Source: Odiellus spinosus | Taxonomy: Eukaryota; Arthropoda; Arachnida; Opiliones; Phalangiidae | DNA: 64,000 nucleotides | Assembly: GCA_963920705.1 (NCBI GenBank) | Contig: OY987237.1 | Coordinates: 16,956,601 to 17,020,600 of the forward strand | Direction: 5' to 3' | Shown: piece by piece, positions 1-12,768 of the stretch | Position numbering within the stretch: position 1 is the stretch's first letter | Layout: each line of letters opens with the position of its first letter | The notes under the pieces: model-generated | What the model was told of the DNA's origin: nothing | Databases searched by the model: none | The model's input: the letters and a program-made list of their open reading frames with translations, nothing else | Position numbers and translations under genes: made by a program

Positions 1-3000
1 CGGAGTGAAGGAAGAGGGGTCAGTCGTATACGCCTCTATATACACCTTTGTTTCGGCTAGACTCTAGCGGAAAACGGGATACCTCCATTATGAAAGAAGA
101 AAAAAAAGACGTTGCAATTTAATAGTGATAAAGGCTACGAGCGACTACGTTTATCAATGCAAAATTTCCAGGGTTTTCGAAGTAGCTTAGTATATAAGAA
201 CGGCGGATTGTTATACCGTGTTGAGTCCGATAGAAATTCTTCTCGTCGCGTGTTAATCTATTCGAGATCCGTCAGCGAGTGGATATCTATTATATCTCTA
301 AGATACGTTTAGTTATAGTTATACAGGGAGACTAGCTTCGGTCACGTTGACCAACGAACTGGGCGCGACAACTTTAGTTTACATTGTCCATTCCACTTTC
401 CAAATTTCTTAAAGTTCTCTTTGATTACGAACTCTACTCGGGAACCGATTCTCCCGTCATTTTCACTAACGCGTACGTCTAACTCGCGTTTTTAACAAAG
501 AATATCTTAGACGTACGAGTACGCGTTCCTTATAGGTAAAATTTAGGACTAATATAGCGGGTTTTGTTAGGCAAAATAAAGTTGGCCCCTTCCGGCGTTC
601 TTTTCCTTGAACTCGGAAGCGTGGTGGCTGAAACGCTTCTACAGGGGCTAATAAGAAATACGTTGGAATCTCAACCCCTGAATGGTAGCTTCTTCCGCGA
701 AAGCCGAAAATTAGTAGTTGGACTTCAACACGCTCGTTTAAAACGCGATGTTCAACGATGGAGTCTAAAAATCCAATGTTTCTTAACTTTTCTGTAGTCT
801 AAAAACTATGGTTTTTCTCATCCATGGTTATCGGGGGAGAGGGGGAGGTTTGAGCTCTCAAAAAGAGGCTTAAAATAGTTGTGACGCGCGCGTTTGAGGT
901 TTATCAGTTGGGTGATTCCCTGGCGATACGCGTAATATAGGCCGAATCGCCTTTCTAAACTAGCTTCCATTCGCGCCGCGGTCTAAGAAACCGAATTTAG
1001 CTTTAGCCCCCTTTCCCATCGTAGGCTGATAGTGGTTCGAGAGACTGTTTATCGTCTCCTAACGCCTGACATTAGGTATTAATCCGCCTTACTCTCGACT
1101 TTACTTTGAAATCGTTCGCGCGAAAGTGGATATCATTCGTACGTCTATAAATTCGAAATTTCTTTCAATAACTATGTCGGGGCTATCCGTAGAGAAAACC
1201 ACGGCGGAGTAATACTCCGCGTTAAACCAGTGCTTTGTAAAAGTAGTTCTTCGTACTAAACTTGGGTGGAATAACGCTCGAATATGGAGTTTAGGAATAT
1301 ATATGTGCGGGGAAATTTTTTTAGTTCCTAGGTTTTTTTTTTTGGAATAAGTTTCACGGAGGCAAACAAGGAAGACCCGCTAGCTACGGTCGAAACCGCT
1401 CCGAGTTCGCAGCCAGGACCGAGCTTTCCAACCTATTCGGTTGATTTCGAAGGAATTCGGGTCTCGGAACCTAAAATCGTAGTGAAAATCCAAGCTGATT
1501 GGATGCCACCAGTACAGAAAGAAGAAATGTTGAAAAAAGGCCTAGGCGACGTCAACGGTCCGTGGCGCGCTCACCCTAGCTACCGCGGCTCGTCCTTAAT
1601 TAGATTAGGACAAGGAGAGCTGCCGAGGAGAAGATAGACAACTCTTCGCTATATATTCATTGTACCGCCGAGGTGGGTGGGAAGAAGGGAGCCAAGAAAA
1701 AGTTTACTCGATTCACCCACGCACTACCATCGTAGTCTGTCGTCGTCGAAAAGCGAATCTCTTTAGATTCGACGGGATAATCGCCGGCTAACCTGACACT
1801 ACGGTCGAAATCGAAACGAGCTCTTATTAAGGGCGAGCTCTCCTAGATTAAAATTCAAGTTTTATTTTATTAACAAGAAGTCATTTACGCGACTAAGAAC
1901 GCGAATTTTTCCAAATGGAAATTGAGTAGCGTTCGAGAAAAGATCGATAGAAAACGTCGGCGTATTTACAGTGACAGCAAAAATACTTATTTTCTATTCT
2001 CCATTTTCGTTATTTTAATAGTATTCCCCGCTATACTATTAAAATCGCGCTGTTCTAGAGCCTACAGCCGATTCTCGCCCGTTCTGTCACTAGTGATAAG
2101 GTCGCTTTCGCGCGGTCTTCTTAGTTGAAGTACTTGACCCAGATTAAATGAAAATGATCGTTAATCGCGTTCCAGAAATAAACTACGTCGTATATAAGAA
2201 AAAATGAACCTATGTATAAGAAAAATTTTGGTCCGAATACGGTATTGATCGGAAAAGTCTATTGGAATGGTTTCCTCCTACATGGGCTCCATCTACGCCT
2301 CGATGTCCGTCTTAAGACGTTTATCGACCTTCGAAACCACGCTCGAAATAATTAATATTCCACCCCAGTTCATTTTTGATTTAAAATTTAATATTCGTAA
2401 ATCATTGGAGCGACGTCTTTCCCAAAGACTCAACCGGGATATTGAATAATTTTTCCGGGCGTTTGCGTTTTAGTTTCAAGTAGTCCCGAGTCGTGGGTTC
2501 GAATCGTGACTCTTTCTTTCGCGTAATTAAATAGCCAAATGATTTTCCGCTCGTAAACCGGGTTGATTCCCGCGCGATTTTAATAAAGTTAAGATTTTCT
2601 CGACTGTAGCCAATTAGCGTCTAAGCGCGGAGGAAGGTATCGCGGGGAAAGGTTGCAACCTTTCGAAATGGGACTGAGGTGATTTAGTACTTCAGTCCCT
2701 CGATTGTTTCTCGTCAAAATTGTCTATTTGTGTTTTTATGGCTGGTTTTTGTTTTGAAATCCGCGCCTTTTTTTTTTTCCATCAATAGACAGCGCTTCTC
2801 AAACTTTTCGATCGAAAACTAGAAAATATATATGTTCGCCTTTAAACGTAAACCGAATGTTTTTTACGGATAATATTGGTATTATTTTAACGTTATTTAG
2901 CGTATATATTCCCAAAAATAGATCCGTAAATACGTTATAATAAAATTTGTCAATTATCTACCCAGTTTGTGATTTTCCCAAAGACTATACTAAGATACCT

Positions 3001-3390
3001 TAGTTTGTCCGTCCACCTTTATTGCCTAGTCTCTACGCTAAACCCCACTCTAAGCCTAAACGTCATGCATTGCAATGCGGGGGAAGTCTACTCTCTAGTC
3101 ACGTAATAAAATCGTTCGATCTAAATGATTCGAATTTCTAATTTAAATTTAATTAATCGCTTTGAATTAAGTTTTAATACAAACTTCGTTTAATATCGAT
3201 CTTAACGTTATGTCGTACGGATATTTAGATAATCTTAGCGTTTTATAAAATCAGAGCGATAAAAGGGGTAAGAGATAAGGCCGAGGCTTAACGATTCTGA
3301 CAATTTATATCGTTTAGGGAAAGTTCAGAAACGTTATTACTATTCAAAATATCTTCGAACTAAAGCGAAATTAGATCCTAATTCGTGGTT
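1..3390. other. Region without a recognised gene
   Basis: No complete gene could be recognised on either strand. The longest open stretch is 1332-1634 on the plus strand (101 codons with no ATG near its start), treated as a finding. A repeat copy related to sequence near 45.4 kb lies at 2127-2210. Scattered T-rich tracts occur. The last bases before Rab30 look like an intron or promoter region ending in a pyrimidine-rich splice acceptor. The start and end of any gene here could lie outside the window. Confidence 0.5.
2127..2210. repeat. Dispersed repeat, family with AAGTACTTGA and TACGTCRTATAT motifs
   Basis: This stretch reads AAGTACTTGA, then GTTCCAGAAAT, then TACGTC-TATAT. The same order and near-identical wording recur at about 45383-45492, and a weaker partial copy lies at 18520-18625. 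No coding capacity is seen. It is probably a short non-autonomous element whose ends I cannot place. Confidence 0.55.
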
Positions 3391-3402
3391 TATTCTTTTC
3401 AG
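3391..3402 (+). promoter_or_regulatory. Splice acceptor just before the Rab30 start codon
   Basis: A pyrimidine-rich run ending in CAG (TATTCTTTTCAG) stands 12 bases before the Rab30 ATG. It implies either an unseen upstream 5'UTR exon or a spliced-leader trans-splicing site. The sequence alone cannot tell which. Rab33 has a similar AG 8 bases before its ATG. Confidence 0.55.
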
Positions 3403-3414
3403 CTTTCTAATGAA

Positions 3415-4444
3415 ATGGAGGATTACAAATTTCTGTTCAAAGTGGTTCTCATTGGCAACGCGGGAGTCGGAAAGACTTGTTTAGTTCGTAGATTTACGCA
3501 AGGTCTGTTTCCTCCCGGTCAAGGAGCCACGATAGGAGTCGATTTCTTAATTAAAACCGTAGAAATTGACGGAGAAAAGGTCAAGGTAAGATCCTAACTA
3601 TCATTCTAAGCTTTAGTTCGGTGTCTAACCCCCTCGTTTGATTGTTTTAGCTTCAAATTTGGGATACCGCTGGTCAAGAAAGATTTCGCTCCATCACGCA
3701 GAGTTACTATCGCAGCGCTCACGCTCTCATCTTGGTCTACGATATTAGTTGCCAACCCACCTTCGATTGTTTACCGGATTGGCTGCGAGAGATAGAACAA
3801 TACGCTAATCCCAAAGTTCTCAGGGTTCTCGTTGGTAAGTCCCTTATTGATTCTTATTTTTTCCCATTGATTGGTTGTAGTCGCTTCATTGGTCGTAGTT
3901 TATTGGTTGTAGTTGATCGTGGTTTATTGGTTGTAGTTCATCTCATATGGTCCATTGGTTGTAGATGATCGTGGTTTATTGGTTGTAATTGATCGGATAA
4001 GCACTTTTTTTTGGTTTTGTAGTTTGGCACGCTTCCCCTTCACGCTGCTTTTTTATTTTTGGTCTATTTGGTTTTTGTTTTTGGGCCGTTTGGTGTTTCC
4101 CTCGCATTTTTTCGCTCATTTAGCGAGTTCAAAGTCTCGTTGTTAGAAAGATGATTGGAACGAATGACTTTTTAGGAAACAAAACGGATCGAGAAGATCG
4201 CGAAATTCCTTGTTTAATCGGAGAGGAGTTCGCTCGTCGAAACGACATGTATTTTATCGAAACTTCCGCTAAAGAGAGCGATAATGTGGAGAAATTATTC
4301 TTGGAGATCGCAGTCAGGTTGACGAGGGAAGCTCGTATGACTTCGTACGGTTGCGCTAAGAGCAACTTGGATCCCTCGTCTTCCTCTTTCTCGGAACGCG
4401 GCGTCAACGACGAAACTGAACATTCTTGTTGCAAATTCTCCTGA
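3415..4444 (+). CDS. RAB30: Rab30-type small GTPase
   Basis: The gene has three coding exons, 3415-3585, 3651-3834 and 4176-4444, all with GT-AG introns, and encodes 207 residues (vertebrate Rab30 is about 203). The P-loop GNAGVGKT is at 14-21, the switch I motif GATIGVDF follows, switch [11 protein letters not shown] starts near 61, and NKTD is at 120-123. ETSAKES near 150 completes the guanine-binding set. The stretch [18 protein letters not shown] and the later [10 protein letters not shown] and WLREIEQYA are characteristic of Rab30. The tail ends CCKFS, giving a CC prenylation pair as in the family. Rab30 is a Golgi-associated Rab in other animals. The start is the second of two close ATGs (3410 and 3415), the only one in frame with MEDY. 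The gene converges on Rab33. Intron 2 holds degenerate short repeats. Confidence 0.95.
3846..3995 (+). repeat. Degenerate short tandem repeat inside Rab30 intron 2
   Basis: Within the 341-bp second intron the phrase TTTATTGGTTGTAG and variants of it with TGATCGTGG recur about six times over 150 bp, spaced roughly 20-40 bp apart. The other introns of the two Rab genes are 65-90 bp, so this repeat expansion explains most of the extra length. Confidence 0.8.
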
Positions 4445-5816
4445 AGTTTTAAGTTTTTAAGCCTTCTTTTTCCGCCCATTCCCCTTTTTTTTTTTTATTT
4501 CGTCCACCCAAAGCGACGGTTTTCGTGCGGAAATCTAATTTAAATATTCAGTTTCAAATAAGATTTTAAATTTGGGAAGTAAGAACCTAAAATGCGCGTT
4601 TAGAAAGCAATTTTCGTCACTTTTGAACGAACTAAAATCTCCCGCCCAACTTTGGTTCGATTCCCGCCCAACCACTTATCATTTTGAAATTAATTTTCTA
4701 TAATTTGGGCATTCGGGGAAACTAGTTCGACCCAAATATCTTTTTTTAGTCTTTACCAATTTGTAGCGTCCGTTTCTTCCCCTTTAACTTTTAATCCTCG
4801 GCTGAAATTAATGACAATTTATATGAGAGATGGAAATTCGCTACGTTTTTTGAGGACTCTTTGTATATTATTTGGTTCCTAGTCAATTAGTTTTTTAAAC
4901 CGAGTTTAAAAACAATTTAAAAGTTGCGCTCGATTACATTCCAAAAAAAAAAACAAAAAAAAAAATCTATTTTTTTATTTAATTTAATCTTTATTTAATT
5001 TTAAGTGAAATTAATTATAATTCACCCTTAACGTCCAAAATGAGATTTATGAGCCAGTATTTACCTAATTGAGCCAGTTAAAGGGTTTTCTTGCGCTGAA
5101 ATTAAGTGACGCGCAATTTTATCAAAATCAAATTAAAATTCTTTTTTTGACGCGGATTAGAATTTTTTGTCGTGATATTTTTCCTTCTGAGGTTTTACCG
5201 TAATAGATTTTAATATATATTGATTCTTAGCTCGGCTGCTCATTTAATATTCGCCCGTCTCCTCTTTATCATAGTTTTTTTTACATTTCTCAGTTTGATC
5301 TCGCGACGAAAGAACGTTATCATTAAGATTTTGGAGAGAGAGAAAAAGTATTTAAAAAATGACGTAGAAATCCGATTAAAAAAGAGATTCCTTTAAAAAT
5401 AATTCTTTATATTTAATTTTGAAGTTGAAAAAAAACGTTTTATTCCAAAAATGGAAAAGCGGCGTCGGGGAAAAGTTTGATTTTTATTGCGTTTGCGTTC
5501 GGTTGTTTTTAAAAACTAAATATATATACTCCGACTACGCGCCCAATAAACTAGCGTCTCTTTTTTTTAACTCCTACAACCAGTAAGCTCAATTTTGATC
5601 GTAAGTTGTTTACCAACGAAGCCTTCGCTTTTGTCAATTTGGTTATTGATAAAATTAATTCGTTTTAATGATAAGTTATCGGAGATCTTACAACTTTGCG
5701 CTAAAGAGACGCCTCTCTTTAAGGAAAAGTAACTTCTAGAGTCGGGGTGGGGTTATACGCGAGGTGCGGGGGATAGTCCCTGGAAACACCCAGAATTTTA
5801 AAACACTCAACCCTTA

Positions 5817-5905
5817 CCGAAAAAAGTTAGTCTGATCCGAAGAGGTCCTCGAGAACGCTTTTACAAAAGACTTCTAGATTTAATGAAAGACTTAACCACT
5901 TAATA
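5817..5905. repeat. Dispersed repeat copy 1, AAAAAGTTAGTCTGATC family
   Basis: It begins AAAAAGTTAGTCTGATC and continues through AAGAGGTC and GAGAACGCT to TAATGAAAGACTT. The same order of phrases recurs about 1.1 kb downstream at 6909-7030 in the same orientation. No coding capacity is seen. Confidence 0.75.
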
Positions 5906-6908
5906 TTAACTTTTTTTTTGGTAAGGGGACTATCGTGATTATTCCTGAAGCTGCCAATGGCGTTTATCAAAATGGTTAACTAGCCAAAAATACGTGTTTT
6001 TTGAGGCTAAAGAAATTTGAAATTCATTGATGCGTTATATTTTAGCAAATTCGATCAATTTAGGTATTTTTAGAAACCCAATTCTAGCCGCTGTTTGTTG
6101 CGGAAGCGGATCTTTATAGCGTTATAAGATCTCTCTCGTTATAATCCGTGTTCTATTTATTAGTTTCTATCTAATCAATACTTAACTTATTAATTATTAT
6201 TAGTTTAGTAATTAATATGAAATTCTTAATCAATATTAAATTCTTGATTAATATTTATTTATTAATTCAATATTAAATTAATCAATATTCAATTATTAAT
6301 CATTATTAAATATTCAATTTCAATATGAAATTCTTAAATCTATAATTCTTATTTAATACTTATTAATCGATATTCATTCATTAATCGATATTCATTCATT
6401 AATCGATATTCATTTATTAATTCAATATTTAGTACTCAATATTAAATTATTCAACTAGTAACCCGTCTAAGAAGTATGCCAAGTGATCTAAAATAGAATT
6501 GAATAAGAAAGCGAGCATTTTTTTTTTGATAGATCCATTTTATTTTACAAAGAGGTATTTCTAGTGGGGAATATATAATTTGGGATTGATCATTACCGCG
6601 AGTCTTAAAACATCTATATATATTTTGGAAACTCTGGTTTTAATATTGTTTTAAGCGGGAGATTGTTAAAGAAGCGACTGTTATTTATCAATCGGGATTT
6701 CGTATCTTTAATTTTAGGCTTTATTCTCCCTTTAAAACTTATTTTTAATCCAAAAGATTAGATTATCGAGAAAGGGGGTCAATCTAAATATTCCATTCGT
6801 TACGAGTAATACAAAGCCAGATATAAATATTTCGGCGGATGAGATTAGTCCTAAGGGATATTTTAATTTAAATATAAACGATTGCCAACTAACTTAGTTA
6901 TCCCTTAT

Positions 6909-7030
6909 GGGAAAAAGTTAGTCTGATCTGAAGAGGTCTTCAAGAACGCTACAAAAGTCTCGAGGAAGTCTTTAAGACCTCCCCAAGACTTCTTGAAGTA
7001 ATGAAAGACTTCCCCAAGACCTCTTAAGAC
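6909..7030. repeat. Dispersed repeat copy 2, AAAAAGTTAGTCTGATC family
   Basis: This is a second copy of the element at 5817-5905, with an internal run of AAGTCT/AAGACC/AAGACTTC phrases that looks locally amplified. It lies about 300 bp from the Rab33 stop codon. Confidence 0.75.
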
Positions 7031-7310
7031 TTTTTTCCGTGATGGTTTAGGGGCTTACGCTACTACGAGATAATTACGTTACTTAATAAAAAATATATAA
7101 GAGATTGTATTTAATGCGAATCAAAACGCTTTATCGACCCAGTATTTGTAACCTAATCTAGTTTTTCTCCCAAATTTTTGGTCCTAAGTGTACGAACGAT
7201 CGATGGTTACGATTTAGGACCCCCAAATATTAAAATCTGGGCCAAAATTACTAGATTTTTGGGTCGAAAGAAACCGTTTAATAGTTTTTAATTCCAGTTA
7301 TTTGATATAT

Positions 7311-7316
7311 TTTATT
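7311..7316 (-). terminator. Rab33 polyadenylation signal
   Basis: AATAAA on the minus strand, about 11 bases after the Rab33 stop codon. The 3'UTR would be very short. Confidence 0.6.
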
Positions 7317-7326
7317 TTGTGGCTCG

Positions 7327-8254
7327 CTAACAAGAGCAATTAGAGTCAAAGTCGCGTTCCTCGCTTATGGGAGTTTGTCTGGATCGCTCGTGTTGGGAAT
7401 GTTTAGAATCTACGATGATGTTAGAGTTTCTTCTATTGTTAGGTTGAGCCGCGGGTGGCATCATTGGTTTAGAGTTCTTAAGTTTGTGAGCCAGGGTCAT
7501 AAAAATGGCTTCCACATGATTAGCTTCCGAATCCTCTTTAGCGGATGTTTCAAATAACGGCATTTGGTGACTATCGGCGAAACGTTGAGCTCGATTTGTA
7601 GAAACGGCCGATGATTTGGCGTCGGATTTATTCCCCACCAGAATACGCGGAATCTGGAGTTAAATTATCGGATATTTATAGGAAAAAGGTGGTTTTAAGA
7701 AGCCAATCGTTATTCGATTTACCTCGGAAGTTAGATTATTTTGATCGCATTCTTCTAGCCATAAAGGTAGATTTTCGAAACTAGAGATTTTTGTCACGTC
7801 GTAGGTGAAAACGACGGCGTGAACGTTTCGATAATAATGTTGAACCATTGATTTGCGAAATCGCTCCTGACCCGCCGTGTCCCATAATTGTAACTATATG
7901 GAAAACGAAAATATAACGCCCTAGATCGAGACAAATTTTCATTTAAATAATAATTGGGGAACCAACTTTGATTCTTTCGTTGTCAACTTCGACCGTTCGT
8001 TCTCGAAAGTCGACTCCTATCGTAGCTTCGGTCTTTTTAGGGAATGAACCCGTGCAAAACCTTAATTAGGAAGATATAACGCTTGATTATTAGATACTTT
8101 AACGGGAAACTAACGTCGTAATAAAAGAGTAATTAGGCTTAATACGAAACCTATATGTTAGACAAGTCTTCCCGACGTTCGAATCGCCGATAACTATGAT
8201 TTTAAATATACGATTCTGTTTTTCGAAACTAACGTTTCCCGTTATTTGCGCCAT
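7327..8254 (-). CDS. RAB33: Rab33-type small GTPase
   Basis: The gene has four coding exons: 8254-8151, 8060-7967, 7893-7723 and 7653-7327. The introns are 90, 73 and 69 bp, and the protein is 231 residues. The P-loop GDSNVGKT lies in exon 1, [12 protein letters not shown] in exon 2, and [20 protein letters not shown] opens exon 3. NKSD and LFETSAKED are in exon 4, followed by [14 protein letters not shown]. These phrases match Rab33A/B closely. The protein ends NCSC, a CxC double-prenylation motif. In mammals Rab33 acts in Golgi traffic and, through Atg16L1, in autophagosome formation. The donor of intron 2 is the weak AAA/GTTGGT; it was chosen because it alone restores phase and the conserved KLQLW. 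The variable tail (about 45 residues before CxC) is rich in Asn, Ser and Arg. An AG 8 bases before the ATG resembles an acceptor. Confidence 0.94.
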
Positions 8255-11200
8255 TTAACATGCTGTTATAATTTATGTTAATGTTTTGGGTTTAATTTAA
8301 ACAATATCGAGCAATGTTTTCACTTATACTACGTTTAATTTTGACAGACGACAGAGCGGACGATATTAGACTAGGAGTAGGAGGAGGGAAGGAAGTTAGA
8401 GATAGAGGGGCTAGAAATAAGAATCGCGCCGTTTTAAAAATACATTTCTTTATTTAAAAATTAATCTTCGTCACATTTGATATTATTATAATTCCCTAAA
8501 TATTTGCTTAATTTAATTCGAGACTTATAAGGTTTATTAGATTTTATTTCGATAAGGCCAAGTTTTACATAGTTTTAATTTTGATAGACTAATTTAAGGC
8601 GGAAACTCTTAGAAACGGAAATAGGCTTAGTTTTATTAGGGATATTTTATCATCCTTATTTGAAAAAGGCGTAAGCGGACGACTTCTGTGAGAATCGAAC
8701 CTAATTAGATCTATGAAATTAACGTTTGATAAGTAAAATATGGATAAATCACGCTTAGTAAGTTGGGGATTGGGGAATACGCTTCGCTAACCTCCAAATT
8801 ATTATATCTAAGACAATTTTCCGTTCCTTGCGCGAAGAAGTCTGTAAAAAGGGGACTTTGAAATCTATGTTTATTAAAATAGTCGCGATATTATTAAGTC
8901 TTAAATTCCGTCAGTAAGAATCCCGATAGTACGAAATTCAATCGCTTTCGACCGTCTGGTTGTTATTATTCGTAGGCGAAGTAACGATTTCTCCCAACGA
9001 AAAATTGCGTTCAATTTAATCGCGCCGTTGTCTATTTTTCGAGTGGTTTATTTGGGGGCATTAAGAATAATTGCTCGGTGGGTTCGTAGCTGTCATCGAT
9101 GGCGCGATTAAGAGTCGTAAACCACGTTGAACCCTAATAGTCAGTCTTAATACGCGGGCTAGTCTGTTTTTCGAGGGTGGTAAAATGAATGTCTAGAAGC
9201 CGCTGCCTGCTTGAAAGGGTGGGTGGGTTAAAAATAGTCTAGTTTGGCACCTGGCATTTTTCGGCAACGACTCTAGACACCGGATTCTTCCCTCTATCTC
9301 TCCGCCACCGCCCGGGATTCGAAAGAAACTGGGTTTTGTTTGCCTTCTATTATTACGAGATCAGCTTTGAATGACTAGTATTTGGCCGCGAGCCCGAAAA
9401 TGAAGAAGTTCATTGCCTGAACTATACCGAGACGCGAGAGCCCTCCCCCCTCCCATTCTGACGTCACGTCATCAAGCGCGGTTTACATCCAGGGATTTAA
9501 TCCGTAGGCCTCAGTCGCTCTCCATTCTCTTATCCATCCTCCTCCTACGACCATCCATAATTTTCTACCACCTTTCGTATCAATCCTATATAAGGGGGAT
9601 TGTCCAGTAATATGACAATAGTCAAAAATCCCAAACCAAATAGGCCTAAATGTCAGACTGCGCTGACTTCCTAGGATGTTTTCCGTCGTAGAAGCGCGGT
9701 TTCAGGGTCGTCCTTCGAATCTCAATATGACGAATTTACCTTCGTTTCTCTCGAATTAAAAACGCCAGTTGGCTTTTGGCACGACGACCCAAGTTTTGGG
9801 GAATTCATCGAGTCAGTTCTTAACTATTTCCGTCGAGACCTTACGATTTAGCTTACTTATTGGGCGGTGGAATGGAGGGGAGTTTACTTACGATATCAAC
9901 GGGAAAATAAGATAAATTGGTTTTTGAACGCGCGCGAATTCCTTTTTTTTTTTTTGACAGTCGAATTAAAGGGTGATTGCTTTTGACGTTGGATATCTCG
10001 CGATAGGGGGGGGAGGGGGCAACCATCCCCACTCGATTGTTTGGAGCTTAATCTTTACGCGCCCGGGACCATCATCCTCCGAATCTTCGCCAGCCGGGCT
10101 ATCAAATAGCCAATCGTATTATAGAGATATATACTTTGTATGTTATTCCCCCGGGGGGATATTTTATTTCGATTTTTATCTAAGGAAGAAATTTTAATTA
10201 CTATATCTATCGGGCAACGCGCGCGCGTCCTCTTTGATAGCGAATTAATTTCGCGTTTTAAAAGAGATTACGAACCTGATTAGTATGCCCTCTATCGCCT
10301 AATCATTAAAGGTAGGGTGACGTTGTTTCGAGATCATCCGGGAAAATCTTTAAGGGAAGCTGCCGCGAAGAAAGTCCAACGCCTAACAAAGTCTAGGTGA
10401 CTCGTTTTCCCAGATCTTATAGACAGACGTAGTCTTTGTTGACATCTCGTGGTGACGATAGATTTAGTTTTCAGCTAGTAAAAGCGAACGGGACACCCTT
10501 TTTTTTATCACGTTACCATTCTTTAGCTCTATTTTCTTTATAAATACCCTTTAAATTTCTGGCATCTTCAACAATAAGTCTGAGGACAGGTTTTGTAAGC
10601 ACCCTTCCCCTCGTAGATCTTCCTCGGTTCCATCTTGGACTTCTAGGTCTTAGAATTTGATAATAGAGAGTACTAAGCTATACTAACGATAGTAATTTGT
10701 GGAATAGTGTCACCGGGCCTTTAACGTTACACGTTGGTAACGAGCTGTTTGGGTGCGCGGGGCGTATCCGCCTAATTTAGTCTCGGGCCAAATTATAAGA
10801 CTCTTTTTAAATAAATATTTATAGAAATAGCCGTCTCTCGAGTACTTAGTCGAGTTGTTAAAAGTCCCGCGCCTCCGTCGAAGACGAGTTTTTTTTTTGG
10901 TTGTCCGACAACGCCCCTAGCACCCTATAGCCGGGTCCCGTCCAGCGCCCCTCGTCTCGCTAGTTTCGCGTCAATGTTAATAAAATCGGAGTCGTTAATA
11001 AGTTGATCTTTGGCAGCGGCGACGACGCGCCAAAGAATCCCCGACCATTAACTCGTCTTATCAATTACCTTTCAAAGCCAGTTACGTCATACGGATTACC
11101 TAGAGTCTTAGGGACTATCCTATACACCCTATCAAACATTTATTCGCTTCTATAATTGAACCTGACCCCCGAGGGAAAACTAACGAAAGTCGAATGATTT

Positions 11201-12768
11201 TAAAATTGAAAGGTCATCCGTAGGTCATAGTCCTAAATTGCGTAATAAAGTAACTTATAAATAGGGGATTAATTGTTAAGTCTTATTTTAAAGGAACTAA
11301 AGGAATCCTAAGTAATATATTTTCATTTTAGCCACGTCAGAAAATTTGGATATCTTACATCGGGATTGTCAAGACATCGTCGTGGGATTATATCTTCATC
11401 GTCCGTGGTTAAATCGTGAGTTTTTAATACAAGTTTTCTTATTTTAACGTAGGCGTATCATGTTTTTGATTCGCGTTCGAATTAAGTATGTTTTAAGTTG
11501 AATAATCGGACAACAAATCCAATAGAGGGAACACGATACTTCATTTGGGTACCTCTTTTCACCGAAGTATGTTTGGGTATTTTTTCGGGGCTTACTAATA
11601 CGTTAAATTTAGTTAAGACTCCGACATGTTTTGACATTATACTCCTAAGTGTTCGTCGAATACGCGAATGAATTAGCGGACGACTTTGTTCCTTACAAAT
11701 TGCACGGTTAAACTATAAGATCATTGTCAATGCGCAAATTCTAGAGCCAGTATTAGGCGCTTTATTATAAATAAGTTTACATTTTATCGCGATGAAAATT
11801 AAGACGAATTGAAAAGCGCGAAATCAGCCGGTTTGTTTCCATCGTCCCCGCTAAACTTTAAAGTGAAAACGCGTGTCGCGCCATTTCTAAAAAAACTCCT
11901 TTATACTTCCCCTAAATATATAAAGACTCCTTAAGCTGAAAATCTTGTAAATAATTGTAGATTTGTTGGTTGGTTTTACCGCGGTCGAAGCTCGTCTTCT
12001 TTGGGCTTTTCTTAGTAAACGATCTTTAAGGCTCTTAAGGTATAATATAAAAGAGTGGGGCCTCTTTCGCTACGTCTATATACGCCGCGAGCTTCCAAAG
12101 AATCTTTTTCTTTACCTTTGAATATCCTGGTGCGTGATGGCGACTCTAAGAGTATCGTTTTTTTACGATCTGATCCTAATAGATACGTAGAGAGAGAGCA
12201 TCTTCGGTTCATCTTTTTGACCGCGCCTCTCCAATACCTTTCTCGCTCGCGTGGGTGTCCGCGACCAGCCCTAAATGCCGCTTGTCCGTTACACCGCCAT
12301 TCCTACAAACTCTTAAAGGAACACTCTCCCTGTAAACCCCCCCCCCCCCCCCCAATAGAAAAATGGCATTTTTAGTTATTTCAGTTCGGCGTTGCGCGGT
12401 GGTTAGTAAAGTTGTTAATCGTAGGATCGCGAATAGTTTTCCAATATTTGTTTTTTGATTTCTGGGCCATGGGTAATAAAGGGACCCCAAAGAGGATGAC
12501 GCGATTGGGACCCCAAGATTGTTACAAAGAGGATGACGCAGTTGGGACCCCAAGATTGTTAAATTAATGGGCCGAGTCACGTCCGTCCAATAGGAGTAAT
12601 TGAAACCTGACTGTCACTGAAATAACTTTGGGCTAGCTTTTCTAAACCTTCTCTATGGGAAAATTAATATTTAAATCTTAAAAATTGCTTTAAAATCTAT
12701 CGAAAATAGTAAAATCAATTAAGCAAACGTGGCGTCTGACCTCGACCGATTATTGTTAGTAATCAAGT

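Larger units (their letters stand above)
4445..7310. other. Tail-to-tail intergenic region between Rab30 and Rab33
   Basis: No gene is seen. The stretch is AT-rich, with long runs of TTAATATTAA-like sequence around 6180-6440, including repeats of CATTCATTAATCGATATT near 6370. Two copies of one dispersed element lie here (5817-5905 and 6909-7030). Confidence 0.6.

Noticed and set aside
2480..2520. GGGTTCGAATC resembling a tRNA T-loop
   Set aside because: No A-box, anticodon arm or acceptor stem could be built around it.
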